From NCBI GenBank assembly GCA_026119935.1, contig JALRMH010000038.1, forward strand, positions 124,001 to 188,000: a stretch of DNA of 64,000 nucleotides. Reading direction: 5' to 3'. Origin of the DNA: Endothia cerciana (lineage: Eukaryota; Ascomycota; Sordariomycetes; Diaporthales; Cryphonectriaceae). Positions 53,631 through 64,000 of the stretch are shown here, piece after piece. Made by a program: the position numbers and the translations under genes. Under the pieces are notes generated by a model. The model was not told where the DNA came from and searched no databases. It was given only the letters and a program-made list of their open reading frames with translations. Positions within the stretch are counted from its first letter, which is position 1. Every line of letters starts with the position of its first letter.

Positions 53631-55120
53631 ACGTTCTGATGCGACCGGACCACCGAACCACGACAGAATCCATGCTCGATCGGCGATTTCATACGACGTG
53701 CTGCTGCTGTTTCAATGTATGAAGAGACGGAAAAGCTTTTAGAAAGGGTCGACTGCTTCACCCCAGAAAGGCTCCCTGTCACCATTTAGAAGAGCACGAA
53801 CAAGGGGATCAATCATCGGTTTTTCGAACATCCTGCTGCTACATTTCCTGCAATGGCGCCCTGTCAACCACGAGCGCAGTCTGAGGTGGGCGGATGGATC
53901 CATCATTCTGCTGCCAAGGTAATCTTTTGAGCATCAAATGGCCTTGATTGGCCTTGGATTAGGAGACTTTGTCCCTGGCAGTGTGACTTCGGCCTTCCGG
54001 CATCTTGTCTGCTTTCGATGCTTTAAACATCCGCTTGAGCACAAGGTTGGTCTTCCTGGCCAAATTCTGTTTGTTTCTTGTGCAGCAGGATGGGCGTACA
54101 CTCGGCATTACTTTTAACATCACCATCATCATCACCACCACCCCAAGGATATCCCTGAAATTTTTGTTTTGGTTTTCTGTAGATAGCAGCTGGTGAGTTG
54201 TGAGGATTGGTACAGGGGCTGGAAATGGAAAGGAAGGAGAACTCTGATATTTTTCGTGTCTTTTATGAAGCAAAGGATTCCTCTGCTCTGGGATGGGGAA
54301 CCTCAAACCTATTACTTGTAACCTCGCACGATAAACACTGATCTCACAAAATCTGGTCATGAGAACGAAAGTGACACTGATAAGACAGGATGAAATTGTG
54401 CTTGAATCTCTGACAGTCTTTGGAGAACTGGTAGGGGTATCATGCAAAAGCAGAGAATCAACTCTATCTATCGAACGGCACATGGAGTAGAGGACGCCCT
54501 AAGCAGACGTAGATCCAACCACGAACAAAGCTGCATGAGATGCCCATAAGAGGAGTCCATCCAGCCCTTCCCGCCAACTGCATCGGGGTACTCGACCATG
54601 GAAGGTCCTCCCCCCCCCCCCTCTCACAAACCGGATGGTCCTGTCGCATCGCATATCCTGACAAGAGCCTCCCGGTCCGGGGAAGGAACCGGCTCCCCGT
54701 GAGACCTGATCTCCTTAAAAACAGCCACCGGTCTCGCTGGCGCACCGAATATTTGAGCGTTGCTCAAGAGGAACAGGGCGTGACGACCATCCTTTCAAAT
54801 CCCCGGCAAGGCCTGCGCGAGGTGATGCGGTGGCCTGTTCTCCCTAACATCGACTGAGTAGCTAGTCGCGAGAGTGTAGGATAGCGGGCTGAGGGAGATG
54901 TTTCTCGTTGGGAGGGTGAGGAAGAAGGGGACGGGGGGTGGTTCGACTGGCTCCCCTCACAGCCAGCCACCCACGGTATCCGGCTCTCCGAAGGCGGAGG
55001 AGACCGAGAACATTCCTCCAGGCTACCGACACACGGAGTCCAGTCAGACATTCGCCCAGATAAATGCCCAGCCCCCCCCCCCCCCCCGGGGCCCCGGGGG
55101 GACGCAACTCGTTTGTCTGC
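53631..55120. other. Convergent intergenic region, Rac / NOP6
   Basis: 1.5 kb with no supported gene. The minus frame 53959-54483 and the plus frame 54540-54857 have no family signal. C runs lie at about 54608-54618 and 55071-55087, the latter just past the NOP6 stop codon. Confidence 0.4.
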
Positions 55121-56386
55121 CTACGACCTGCGGCCTGGGACGTGGGCGCGCCTGCTCGGGTGGACAAAGTGCTCCTCGCGGTCGTCCTCCCTCGGCTCCG
55201 CCCCCTTCGCCGCCGCCCTCGCCCTGGCGCCCTCCAGCTTCTCCTGCTCCTCCCGGGCGATCCGCCTGCCCCTCTCCTCGTTTAGCCGCCTGTTCTTCTC
55301 GGTGACCTTGCCCATCCGGCCCTCGGTCCTGCCGCCGCCGCCGGCCGTCAGCTCGACGTTGATGCGCCGCGTGGTGCCCTTGGCGTCGGTGAGCTCGGTG
55401 TGGTGGAACTTGGCCAGGCACGTCTTCATGTGCGAGTAGTTGTCGAACTCGACGAAGGCGATGCCGCGGGACTTTTGGGGCTGGTCGCGCTCCGTCAGAA
55501 GGCGGACCGACGTCGGCTTCAGGGCCGAGAAGTGCGCCTTGATGTCGGCCTGGGTAGCCGTGTAGGGAAGGTTGCCTGTTCCGCAGGGATGGACTGGTTA
55601 GCACGTCGCAGTAAGGAAAGAAAGAAAGAAAGAAAGAAAGAAAATAGGTTCCGGGGAGGGGAACGGGGATGGTGAGGATGAGGTTGACGTACCGACGAAG
55701 CAGATGAACCTGCTATTCTTGGCAGACTTGCCGTCGTCCCCATTGACACCATCGGCATCCGCCATCTGTTGGTCCCCATCGGCCTCCTTGTCGCCACTGG
55801 CAACTTCCTGCTCCTTCTTGGCCTTTTTCACCTTCTTGTCTTTCTTCGTTTTCTTGTCGCCGCCCTCGGATTCCTCCACGACGGGCTCGCCCTCGGTCTT
55901 GTCCTTCTTCGCCTTCTTGTCCCTCTTCGGCTTCTTCCCCTCCTCTCCGCCGACTGCCGCCGCCGTCTCGGCCTCCTCCTCGGCCATCTTCGCCTCCTTC
56001 TTATCCTTCTTGCTCTTAGTCTTCTTATTCTTCTTCTTCTTCTCCCCATCCTCCTCCTTCGACGCCTTCCCCCCGTCTCCCGCGGCGGCTCCCTTCACAG
56101 CAGGCTCGGCGTCGATTGCCCTGTCCTCGACATCGTACTCCTCATGGTTCAGCGCCTCAGCCTGCTCCGCCTTGCGCTCCCGGTGGCTCTTCTTCTTGCC
56201 GTCCCCGCCCTGCTTCTTGTCCCTCTTGCTCTTCGTCGCCGCCTTCTTCTTGTCGCCACCCTTGTCCCTCTTCGCCTTCTTGTTGGGCGCCGCGGCGGCA
56301 CCGTCCCCGTCCCGGTCCTCGACGTGCTTGCGCTTCTTGGACGAGGACGCGGCCTTCTCCTCCGCCCTAACTTCGGACTTGGACAT
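55121..56386 (-). CDS. Nucleolar RRM protein Nop6, 2 exons, 382 aa
   Basis: A ribosome small-subunit biogenesis factor. Residues 1-220 are Lys-rich and acidic repeats (KKRKHVEDRDGD, KKKKNKKTKSKKDK, and many KKDKK units), as in nucleolar proteins. One RRM follows at about 226-312: SRFICFVGNLPYTATQADIK with the FVGNLPY RNP2 strand, RGIAFVEFDNYSHMKTCLAK (RNP1 strand), and RRINVELTAGGG. The C-terminus is a basic helix (RRLNEERGRRIAREEQEK) ending RRAHVPGRRS. Exon 1 is 55693-56386 and exon 2 is 55121-55575 (1,149 nt). The 117-nt intron contains a GAAA microsatellite at about 55614-55643. The splice joins FVG to NLPY inside RNP2. Confidence 0.92.
55614..55643. repeat. (GAAA)n microsatellite in the NOP6 intron
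   Basis: About seven tetranucleotide units on the plus strand, TTTC in the transcript, inside the intron and close to its 3' acceptor side. Confidence 0.9.
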
Positions 56387-57409
56387 TTCGTCTTTGTTTG
56401 TTGTTGTTTTTGTTTTATTTCGCGGGAAGGGAGGGTTCGACTTTCCAGTGTTCTTTGTTGTTTGCGTTATATCGAGCAGGAGGACTGGGGTGTTGTAGAA
56501 GAGTTTATTGCTCTACCGTGAGAGAAAATTCGCAGAAATGGGTGAAGTGAATTTGTGCCAGGTGGGCAAAGTATGCTAGAACGATTTACGAGGGCAGGGA
56601 ATTTTTCTGCCGCTTCGAGACAGCCAGCAGAAGGAGAAGGGAAAAAAAAGAAGAAAAAAAAAAGAGGCGGACTCGGCGCCAGTGAAGTGAGATAAGATAA
56701 GCAGCACAATAAATCCACCACCAAGCCCAAAGTTTATCGGCACCATCCTCTTGAACTTACGGCTAAGGCCCCCCCCGTCCACATGCCATTGTACTGATGC
56801 ATCCGATCTCTGTGAGAACTTTACCTGTTTGACTGTCGACTTCACAGCTTTTCAGGATCCGGGAGGATCAAACGACAACATGGAGCTCATACTTTTGACA
56901 TACTCATGAGCCTTGTACTGATGAGGTATATTTGATGCCTCCTGATCCTGCTTGCAGAACCCAATTCGACACATATTCATGTTGACGGCCAGAGGTGTCG
57001 GCGCTGTCCTTCAGTCCAAATGGCCATTTTTCATACCAAAATCTGACGGAGGGGCGCAGGCAAGACAATTGAGTGTCAACAGTGTCTAAAATCATTGTGA
57101 GTCTAGAGGTCTACCCTGTTATCCCCATGAACAAGCTCCCCATAGATAAATACATGGCCAGAGTAAAAGACCTCATAACTCTTCTGACACCCCCGTGACC
57201 TCCCTTGCTTTTTGATTCGAAGAATGATCCATCCTCCCCTCCAAAATTTCTACTCTAGTGATAGGCCCGGCGAGGTGAGGTGTTGTCGAGCAAGGTCCAT
57301 ATGTCAGTGCTGTGTACCGACCGGTGTGAGCGCATCGTCCGCCGGGAATGGATGATCAGACTCCGAGAAGGCTCACCAGTGGGGTGAACAGTCCGAACAC
57401 CGCCGCGGC
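56387..57409. other. Intergenic, no supported gene
   Basis: The left half is the NOP6 promoter and leader (A-rich run at 56640-56665). Frames at 56467-56730, 56576-56845 and 56904-57095 have no family signal. Confidence 0.4.
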
Positions 57410-58615
57410 CTAGACGACGAGGGCCGGGAGATATGATGGGCTTCGTCGGTCAGCAGCAGCTTGGGACTGTGTGACATGTGCTGCCGTCTCGTACGCTGGC
57501 GTAGAGTATGAGTCTGCTGCACCGGCATCCACTTTCCTAGCGCCAATTCCAACACCATCTATGGTGACGACAGCGACGGTCGAGATGATACCGCCTCCAT
57601 TTCCGAGACCGTTTCCGCCTGCTCCCGCACCTCCGAGACTGCCTCCATTTCCGAGGCCGTCGCCTCCTGCTCCCGCGCCCCCAAGACCGCCCCCAAGACC
57701 GCCGCCCAGACCGCCTGCGCCTCCGCTGCCAGCTGGTATCATCTCAGTGACGGTTGACGAGGCAACAAAGACCGTGGTGATCGAGACAGCAGTGATGGGG
57801 TTTCCAGCGCCGTTGCCACCCAGTCCATGACCGCCCAGGCCGTTGCCACCAAGTCCGTTGCCACCAAGTCCGTTGCCGCCGAGTCCGTTACCGCCGAGTC
57901 CGTTGCCGCCGAGTCCGTTGCCGCCGAGGCCGTTGCCGCCGAGGCCGTTGCCGAGCCCATTGCCCATGCCATCCCCGAGACCACCGCAATCATCGCCGCC
58001 CAGACCATTTCCCAATCCACCAAGTCCATTTCCAAGGCCATTGCCAGACCCAGGTCCGCCGGAGCCGTAATTGTAGCCGCCATTCCCGTTCCCATTCCCC
58101 TCGAGCCCTGAACCACCTACGCCATTGCCGCCCAGTCCATTTCCGGAACCAGCTCCCGCGCCTCTAGCAGGAATGGCGAGAACGGTGACTGTAGCGGCAG
58201 CTTCGTTGCCTCCTAGGCCTCCAGCACCTCCGAGACCGTTCCCGAGGCCAGAACCAGCTCCAGGCCCATTTCCTGACGCGCCCAAGCCTGAGCCTCCTAG
58301 CCCAGAGCTACCCAGAACTGAGCCTGCGCCGGGAGCAAGAACGGTGATAGTCTGAATAGGTCCACCAGCACCAGCACCACCAAGGCCGCCGCCCAGTCCA
58401 TTTCCACCAAGGCCGTTTCCGAGGCCGTTTCCGAGGCCGCCATTTCCATTTCCATTTCCTCCATAGGCACCATTTCCTGACCCAGATCCCAGTCCAGATC
58501 CTAGGCCGCCAGCGCCACCCGGCCCGTCGCAGTCGTCACCCAAGCCTCCAAGGCCAGACCCGCCGAGTCCGTTTCCGAGGCCATTGCCATTACCATTGCC
58601 ATTCCCATTGCCATT

Positions 58616-58648
<33 letters not shown>

Positions 58649-58649
58649 A

Positions 58650-58700
<51 letters not shown>

Positions 58701-59674
58701 TCGTTGCCGTTGGCTCCGCTTCCTAGGCCAGTTCCAGAGCCGGCACCACCTGGAGAGGCAAGAACGGTAATGGTCGCCGGGCCACCAGCGCCTCCAAGAC
58801 CATTTTCCCCAAGGCCATTGCCGAGCCCTTTTCCGAGCCCATTTACAGCGCCGTTTCCCGACCCTCCAAGGCCATTACCGAGTCCGTTGCCCGAGCCAGC
58901 TCCATTGACAGGGGCGGCGAGGACGGTGACTGTGGCTGCTGCGCCTCCAAGTCCATTTCCACCTGGAGCGTTGCCACCAAGGCCGTTCATGGGCCCACTT
59001 CCAAGGCCATTGCCGCTGAGGCCATTTCTATTGCCAATACCTCCGAGACCGTTTTCATCACAGTCGTCCAGGTGCGAGACGTCATCAGAGTCTTCGGAAC
59101 CCCTAGAAGAGAGCTTGATATTGTGACTGGCCATGTTCAGACCTGGAGTGGGGGGCACCGGAATCGAGATATTGAAAGGTACAGTGGGAGAGGAGAGAAC
59201 AGCGGGATCAGCAGGTGAGGTCTGTGGTGGGGCAGAAGTGGCACTTCCGAAGAATGAGATCTCGGAGAGGGCAAGTTCCGAGGACACGGCGCCAACAGTC
59301 AAGGTAGAGATGCCAAAAGACAGCATGGTACGACCAGTGGGGACAGACAGAGGCTCGAGGGTGGTGAGCAGAGATGGTGGGCCGTGGCCAGCTGAGGTCT
59401 GACCCATGTGGATGTCAATCTCGAGGTAGACGTCAGGGCTGGAGGGGCCGAGACTGATGGGCTGAGGAGACCCGAGGCCCTCAGGGTCTCTCTGGTCAGG
59501 AGTGACACCGACGGTGCTGGCGTTGATGCTCTCAGGGCCTGCGTTGGAGATTAGGGGGCGAAGTCGATTGGAAAGGGGGCCAAGGGGTGACGGACCAATC
59601 TGAAGGGTATCCGCGTGGGCGGTGTCGAGCCACAACAAGGCTCCGAGGCCTGCCGCCAGGGTGTTGATCCTCAT
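57410..59674 (-). CDS. Secreted Gly/Asn/Leu-rich modular repeat protein, 754 aa
   Basis: The start is the Met at 59674, which opens a signal peptide (MRINTLAAGLGALLWLDTAH, cleavage after about HA-D). The open frame extends 60 codons upstream without a better start. Residues about 22-215 are non-repetitive, with beta-rich stretches (DVYLEIDIHMGQ, MLSFGISTLTVGAVSSELAL). The next 480 residues are GNGLG/GGNGL-type repeats. A short hydrophobic motif interrupts them at intervals: AATVTVLAAP, PATITVLASP, IQTITVLAPG and AATVTVLAIP, plus a diverged SITTVFVASSTV. One block is pure Asn-Gly dipeptides, about 22-25 units. Acidic Cys pairs (DDCD, DDCG) occur at three places. The C-terminus (AAADRRSPSYLPALVV) lacks a clear GPI signal. 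Function is unknown; a structural wall, matrix or adhesive protein is plausible. No intron, and a single strand-specific frame despite repetition. Confidence 0.75.
57836..57958. repeat. 15-bp tandem repeat encoding GGNGL units
   Basis: About eight copies of a unit close to ccgttgccgccgagt on the plus strand. It keeps the frame of the secreted repeat protein, so copy-number change would add or remove pentapeptides. Confidence 0.85.
58581..58712. repeat. 6-bp tandem repeat encoding Asn-Gly dipeptides
   Basis: The unit is ccgttg (with ccattg variants), more than 20 copies. On the coding strand it reads AAC-GGC or AAT-GGC. Length change in this tract stays in frame. Confidence 0.9.
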
Positions 59675-61830
59675 ACTGGACGGCTGAGACGGGGGAAGGA
59701 CGGTAAAGATCGCAGGATGTTCTGTGGGAACAGGGGATGTGTAGTAGGAGAAGCGTTGAAATTGCTGCACGCAAAGGAATGATCTCCAAAAAGAGCGTCG
59801 AGCAGGGAGCGCGAGACAAGCGATGAATTTGAGAAGGGAGGTAGCACAATCCAAGAAAAAGCCAAAAAAGAGTGACGTTCTCTAAACGTATTGTAGGCTG
59901 GCAATGGCGATGTATGGTGATGTGTTGAGGTGGGCGGAGTATGTGGTTGACGAGAGGAGGAAAGGAAGAGAAGAGGAAGAGACCGAGGACAGGATCTCGG
60001 GAGGTGATTGAGAAGACAAACATTGGAGACCGGTGCCTTCCATGAGGGATATCTTGTCATCGTGTATGAGGCCGTGGAAGGTGCTCAGGCCGGTAGGCAA
60101 AGATCGAGAAGCAGCGAAGACGAGGAGCACCTTCTGCGTCTAGGGTGGTTGACCAGGCAGAGGAGCATGTCCCTGCCGCCGCCGCGTACTGCACCTTGTC
60201 CCCACCCAGCCAGCGCAGGTCCAACCCTAGAGCACATCACCTCGAGGTCTTGACGAGTGTGTTCCCGAGATAGTAATACTGCAGGACGGCTCGGGCCAGT
60301 CTCGTGTGGAAGTGGGAGCGTGCAGCCAGCGCCATCGTGTCTCCTCGAGTCTTGACCTCCCATCGAGTGAGATCGTCGAGACATCAACCGCCCTGAATCA
60401 CATCGGCCTGAGAGGCTTTCTATTGCAGGCAGGACCACTCATTCTCTCCATATGCCCGTTGATGCCGTAACGGCCTGGTTGCGCCTTGCGTCATGACCCG
60501 CCCGAGTGATGAAGGCGCAGGTGCTGAGCGCATTGGGCGGGTTCCTTCCGAGGCATGTGCTGCGAGGTCCAAGCTCCGACGGCGGTGAGGTGTGGGAGGG
60601 ACAGCCGTGAGGGGCTGCGGGTGGTGCTTCCCTCGTCGCTCTCTATTCCTAGGGCACCTACCCAAAGTCGCCGTGGTTGCATCTCTGTTCATACGGACCA
60701 GCGAGAGCTTCCCAAGACGGGACATTGGTGTACGGCGGGGTGCAGGGAGGGTGCAGAGGTATCTCCGCAGGAGAGCTGCTCTGCAACCGTCCGCAGGCAA
60801 GGCGGCAAGGGCGACATCTTCAATGCCAACGTTCAGAAAGTCCAGCTCTTCAGGGCAGAGACAGGCAGGCAAGCGCCTGCCGACTGGTTTGATGCGGTCT
60901 GATTGATTTCAATGATCTTCTGTGGCCCTTCGCGCAGCTGGTTCCCTTCGATACACTGTAAAGAGAAAAAGAAGAGAACAAGAAGAAGAAGAAGGAGGAG
61001 AAGGAGAAGGAGAAGAAGGAGAAGAAGAAGAAGAAGAAGAAGAAGAAGAAGAAGAAGAAGAAGAAGAAGAAGAAGAAGAATAAGAATAAGAAGAAAGGTA
61101 TGGACATGAAAACACGATATGCAGACTCGCCGGTTTTTGTGTCCCAAAAAAATACCGCTATCGAAAGGGTCCCGGACTTCCCACCGCAGGGCCTCTTGTT
61201 TCCCATGACCGGACCCCGCAAGGCCAGTGTAGATGCAGTGCTTCTCACCCATCCAAGGCCGAAAGCCAAGACGAAACACGCATTCTGATGCAAACATTGA
61301 ACGATGCGTATCTCCTCTGGTGTTCATCCACCGGATGAGGTGATGCGGATGCTCCAGGTGATCTCTCAGATCGGTGAGAGTCGCACCGTCTGGGTACGGG
61401 AGGGGAAAAGGGATATAGCTCAGGTAGATGAGCCTGATCAAAGTTATGTTCACGAAGAGGTAGGTAGGTAGGTTGTGCGCCTGGCCGGTTGAGGGCGGCT
61501 GTCGTGGGACATCTGCGTCTTTTGCAAATTCTGCGCTGGAAGACAAAAAGAGAAGAGCCGTGTTGGTGCAGCCCGGCAACATCGGAAAACGCCCAGCGCC
61601 ATGTGCGGTGCGACGATGCAGACACGCAGGTCAAGGGGATGACGCCTGGTGGATCTGGAAAGAAAAGAATTCCTGCGGTCAAGCGACGGTCCGTGTTGTC
61701 GTCTGCCCTGAACCCGAGGGATGAAGAGGCCCACAGCACTGCTGCTGAACGAGGCATCGCGGTAGGATACCGAGGGTCGAGATTCATGTCGTCGAATCGA
61801 AAAGACAGCTCAGGATGACGGAGGGCGTGG
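59675..61830. other. Intergenic with a large GAA tract
   Basis: No supported gene in 2.2 kb. The left end is the promoter and leader of the secreted repeat protein. Frames at 60420-60902 are overlapping shadows. The GAA tract at 60968-61100 gives spurious poly-Arg, poly-Ser and poly-Leu or Phe frames. The right end is the 3' flank of RSR1. Confidence 0.4.
60968..61100. repeat. (GAA)n trinucleotide tract
   Basis: About 40 GAA-type units (with GGA variants on the left and ATA at the right), an uninterrupted purine strand of about 130 nt. Such purine/pyrimidine mirror tracts can form triplex DNA, but no function is shown. Confidence 0.95.
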
Positions 61831-63037
61831 TCACAGGATAAGACATCGTGGGTGATCCTTGCGTTTTCTCCTTCGTCGTTTCCGGTTTCTGTCGTCGGAT
61901 CTATATCTATTGTTGTCGTCCGGATCGTCCATGGCCTCCATGGCGTCGTCTGCCCTTAGCATCTGCCGACAGATATCTGTAAAGACCTCGTCGACGTTTG
62001 CTGTTGGTCCTCGTCAGCCTGCCTCCTCCCCACCGACACCCCAGGCAGTCACTCACTTCTAGTCCTTGCGCTTGCCTCATAGTAAGGTGCACCCCATTGT
62101 TGTGAGATAGCGAAAGCCTTCGTCCGCGGTATCTGTCGTTGGTCCTCGAGATCGGCCTTGTTGCCGATGATGACGATGGGCACCTCCTCCTTGTCCTTGA
62201 TGCGCAGGATCTCTTCCCTCAGCCCGTACAGCTCTGATAGTGAGGACGGCGACGTGATGCTGAACACTAGAAGAAACCCCTGGCCGTTTTTCATGTAGAC
62301 GTCCCTCATGGATGCTATACAGCGTCAGCAAGGCCGCCTCCGACCCGGGGCAGTGTGTGCCATGTCTTACTGAACTGTTCTGTCCCTGCAGTGTCGAGGC
62401 TGGACCAGGGTCAGTCTTGTGCGGCTCAGCCGAGACACCTTGTCTAACACAGCAACACACTCACATTTCCAGAACTACTTGCCGTCCCTAATGCCTCACA
62501 TCAGTATCGTGAGCCCCAGGAAGGGAGGGGGGGAGGGGGCACGCCGAGATGGGACATTCTTACATCGACGCCCATTTGTTTCTGGTAAGAGTCCTCGATG
62601 GTCGGGTCATAACTCTCGATCCACTCTTGGTGGACAAATTGTGCTATTGATCGCCCGACCGGTCAGTTTAGCGTTCACATGATCATCTTTCATGTTGGGT
62701 TGACAGGCTGGTAGACCAGGGGTCTTAGACAATGCCCATGTCGATGGAGCGTGGTGGGGGGTCCACCCACCGGTTAAGCAACTCTTCCCCACGCCGCCTG
62801 AAGGGTGAGAAAAGGGGGCTGTTAGCCAAATCTGCACGCCGCGGCCGCCAAAGTTTGCGGCCAGGCGAGGATACCCGCAACGCAGGTGACGAGGTCAGAT
62901 TGCTCACCTGCTCCGAGGACGACTACTTGAAACTCGCGACTTCAAGGCACACCTAGTTAGAATTCGTCTGATAGGCGAGGGGGGCGTACGAGATTGGGCG
63001 GGCTGGTGACTCACAAAGCTTGGTATCTTGACGGCAT
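61831..63037 (-). CDS. Rsr1/Bud1 (Rap-like) Ras GTPase, 8 exons, 213 aa
   Basis: A Ras-family switch for site selection and polarised growth. Motifs: EFQVVVLGAGGVGKSCLTAQ (P-loop), HQEWIESYDPTIEDSYQKQM (effector loop), RQVVLEILDTAGTEQFTSMR (switch II), IGNKADLEDQRQIPR (guanine loop) and YYEASARTRTNVDEVF. The tail is polybasic (RNRKRRRKRKDHPR) with a CAAX box CLIL, predicting geranylgeranylation. Exons from the start are 63015-63037, 62908-62939, 62771-62797, 62564-62643, 62465-62487, 62371-62399, 62057-62314 and 61831-62000. Their lengths are 23, 32, 27, 80, 23, 29, 258 and 170 nt, totalling 642 nt. The first exon (MPSRYQAF) is the least certain; the others are fixed by frame and family sequence. 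The WIESYDPTIEDSY effector loop matches fungal RsrA rather than Ras1 or Ras2. Confidence 0.9.
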
Positions 63038-63149
63038 ATTCTCGACCCGAACAGCACCTGCATCAAGCCTGACTCGGAGGAGCCAGGCAGTTCAGGAAGG
63101 GGGGAGGGGGGGAGGAGTGAACAAGAAAAGACAAGGCCTCTCTCTTCCC

Positions 63150-63181
<32 letters not shown>

Positions 63182-63186
63182 CTCTC

Positions 63187-63217
<31 letters not shown>

Positions 63218-64000
63218 CGCACTCTCTCTCTCGCACTCTCTCTCAGAGTCACTCTCTCTCTCTCCCTCTCTCTCTCTCCCTCTCTCTCTCTCTCTCGGGC
63301 AGAGCGATGCACCTCAGGTCTGAACCGAACGGCCTCCACCAAGGCTGTTCAGTCCAAGTGCGGGAGGGTCCCCGGGCGGGCGGTTTCGACGTCCCGGACC
63401 GTACAGACTTCGGCATGCAGTGGTGTCTCGGTAGCGAGGAACTCTCTCAGAAAAGATTCGAGATTGATCGAGTGCGGGCAGACAGTCGGGGTCCAAAATT
63501 CAGTGACCGTTGCCAAAGGACCCTGAAAGTTGCAGGCGCGTAGACCCTTGCGAAGCTCAAATTTTTGGGGGCTGGAAGCGGGGGGGGGGGGAACCGGGGT
63601 CGGCAAAAAAAAAAAAAAAAAGGGTTGACACCGAGAGAAGACGCGGAAGCCGAGTGGATGGGGCCGGCGTCTCGGTACAGCAGGATGGCTGGTGAGCTGG
63701 CGATCGGCGAGGGCGGTCGACGGTTCGAGGTTCGAGCTTAGCGTGCCGTGCCTGACCTAATAAGCGTTCCCGGCGTGCGAGCTTCGTCGGGGGGAGAAGC
63801 TGCGAAACCAGAGCCAAAATTGTGCGCCCGACAGGTGTGCGGGATGTGCGCTGGGAGGGTTTTCCCAAGGTGCGATGCAGGTCCGTAGTGAGGACAGGCC
63901 GTCCTATCCCGGGGGGTTGGTGCCGAGCCAGATGCCTCGCTGGCGTCAATTGGTGGAGGGACGGTGCTTTATACGTGGTCGTACCAGGAAGGATCAATAT
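63038..64000. other. Upstream region of RSR1 with CT repeats and homopolymers
   Basis: A CT-rich tract (63138-63298) about 100-260 nt upstream of the RSR1 start is a likely leader or promoter element. G and A runs lie at 63580-63591 and 63605-63621. No coding region is recognised to the window end. Confidence 0.4.
63138..63298. repeat. (CT)n with a short (CA)n
   Basis: About 160 nt, almost wholly CT dinucleotides with a short CA block. It is purine-rich on the strand that encodes RSR1, close upstream of that gene's start. Confidence 0.95.

Noticed and set aside
55704..56521. Plus-strand frames of 250-264 codons rich in Phe, Leu and Ser, looking like membrane proteins
   Set aside because: They are the complement of the Lys-rich NOP6 N-terminus. 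The hydrophobicity comes from reading AAG/AAA codons backwards.
58584..59126. Plus-strand Pro/Leu repeat protein
   Set aside because: Mirror of the Gly-Asn repeats. The minus strand has a signal peptide, a unique domain and a proper start, while the plus frame has none.
60850..61588. Poly-Leu, poly-Phe, poly-Ser and poly-Arg frames
   Set aside because: Produced solely by the GAA tract in different frames.

Overview
The window is nuclear DNA of a filamentous ascomycete (Pezizomycotina, most likely Sordariomycetes). Most conserved genes are split by 50-170 nt GT-AG introns. Their products match fungal families: CENP-T, Mix17, Shy1/SURF1, Lrp1, Nop6, Rac and an Rsr1/Bud1-type Ras. Coding stretches are GC-rich, intergenic stretches carry CT, GAA, CCCTG and homopolymer tracts, and single-gene transcription units lie on both strands. 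I found no rRNA, tRNA, CRISPR array or intact transposon.

Layout. 1-5 kb: gene-poor, with a broken relic on the minus strand that resembles the N-terminal part of a fungal STAND/NLR-like protein. 5.8-8.2 kb: a small unknown protein and phosphopantothenoylcysteine synthetase (CoA synthesis). 9.3-13.8 kb: a cytochrome P450 pseudogene with several lesions, and a single-pass membrane glycoprotein gene with one homopolymer frameshift. 15.5-21.6 kb: an Mpv17/PMP22 protein and a CFIm68-like RRM protein. 22.4-27.5 kb: an accessory patch with a frameshifted relic of an unrecognised family and an apparently intact five-exon patatin-like lipase. 29.1-31.2 kb: a 714-residue AlkB-like dioxygenase with two identically spaced Cys4 modules, followed by about 3 kb of non-coding sequence that starts with a 20-bp tandem array.

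34-63 kb is a conserved housekeeping block: SET-domain methyltransferase, Coq4, PDCD5, ketopantoate-reductase-like protein, Lrp1/Rrp47, Mix17/CHCHD2, UBX protein, Shy1/SURF1, CENP-T, Rac, Nop6, a Gly-Asn-rich secreted repeat protein, and Rsr1. Four of these (Coq4, Mix17, Shy1 and probably the ketopantoate-reductase-like protein) act in mitochondria, as does the Mpv17 homologue further left. Rac and Rsr1 are both polarity GTPases.

I rebuilt exon structures by hand from splice consensus and reading-frame continuity. For every spliced gene given below with an exact protein length, the exon lengths sum to a multiple of three. The most novel-looking items are the zinc-module AlkB fusion, the modular Gly-Asn secreted protein, the two accessory patches of broken genes, an 11-nt microexon in PDCD5, a GC-AG intron in COQ4 and the run of tiny exons in Rsr1. 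Many long A/C/G/T runs that abut each other look like assembly artefacts and may explain some frameshifts.
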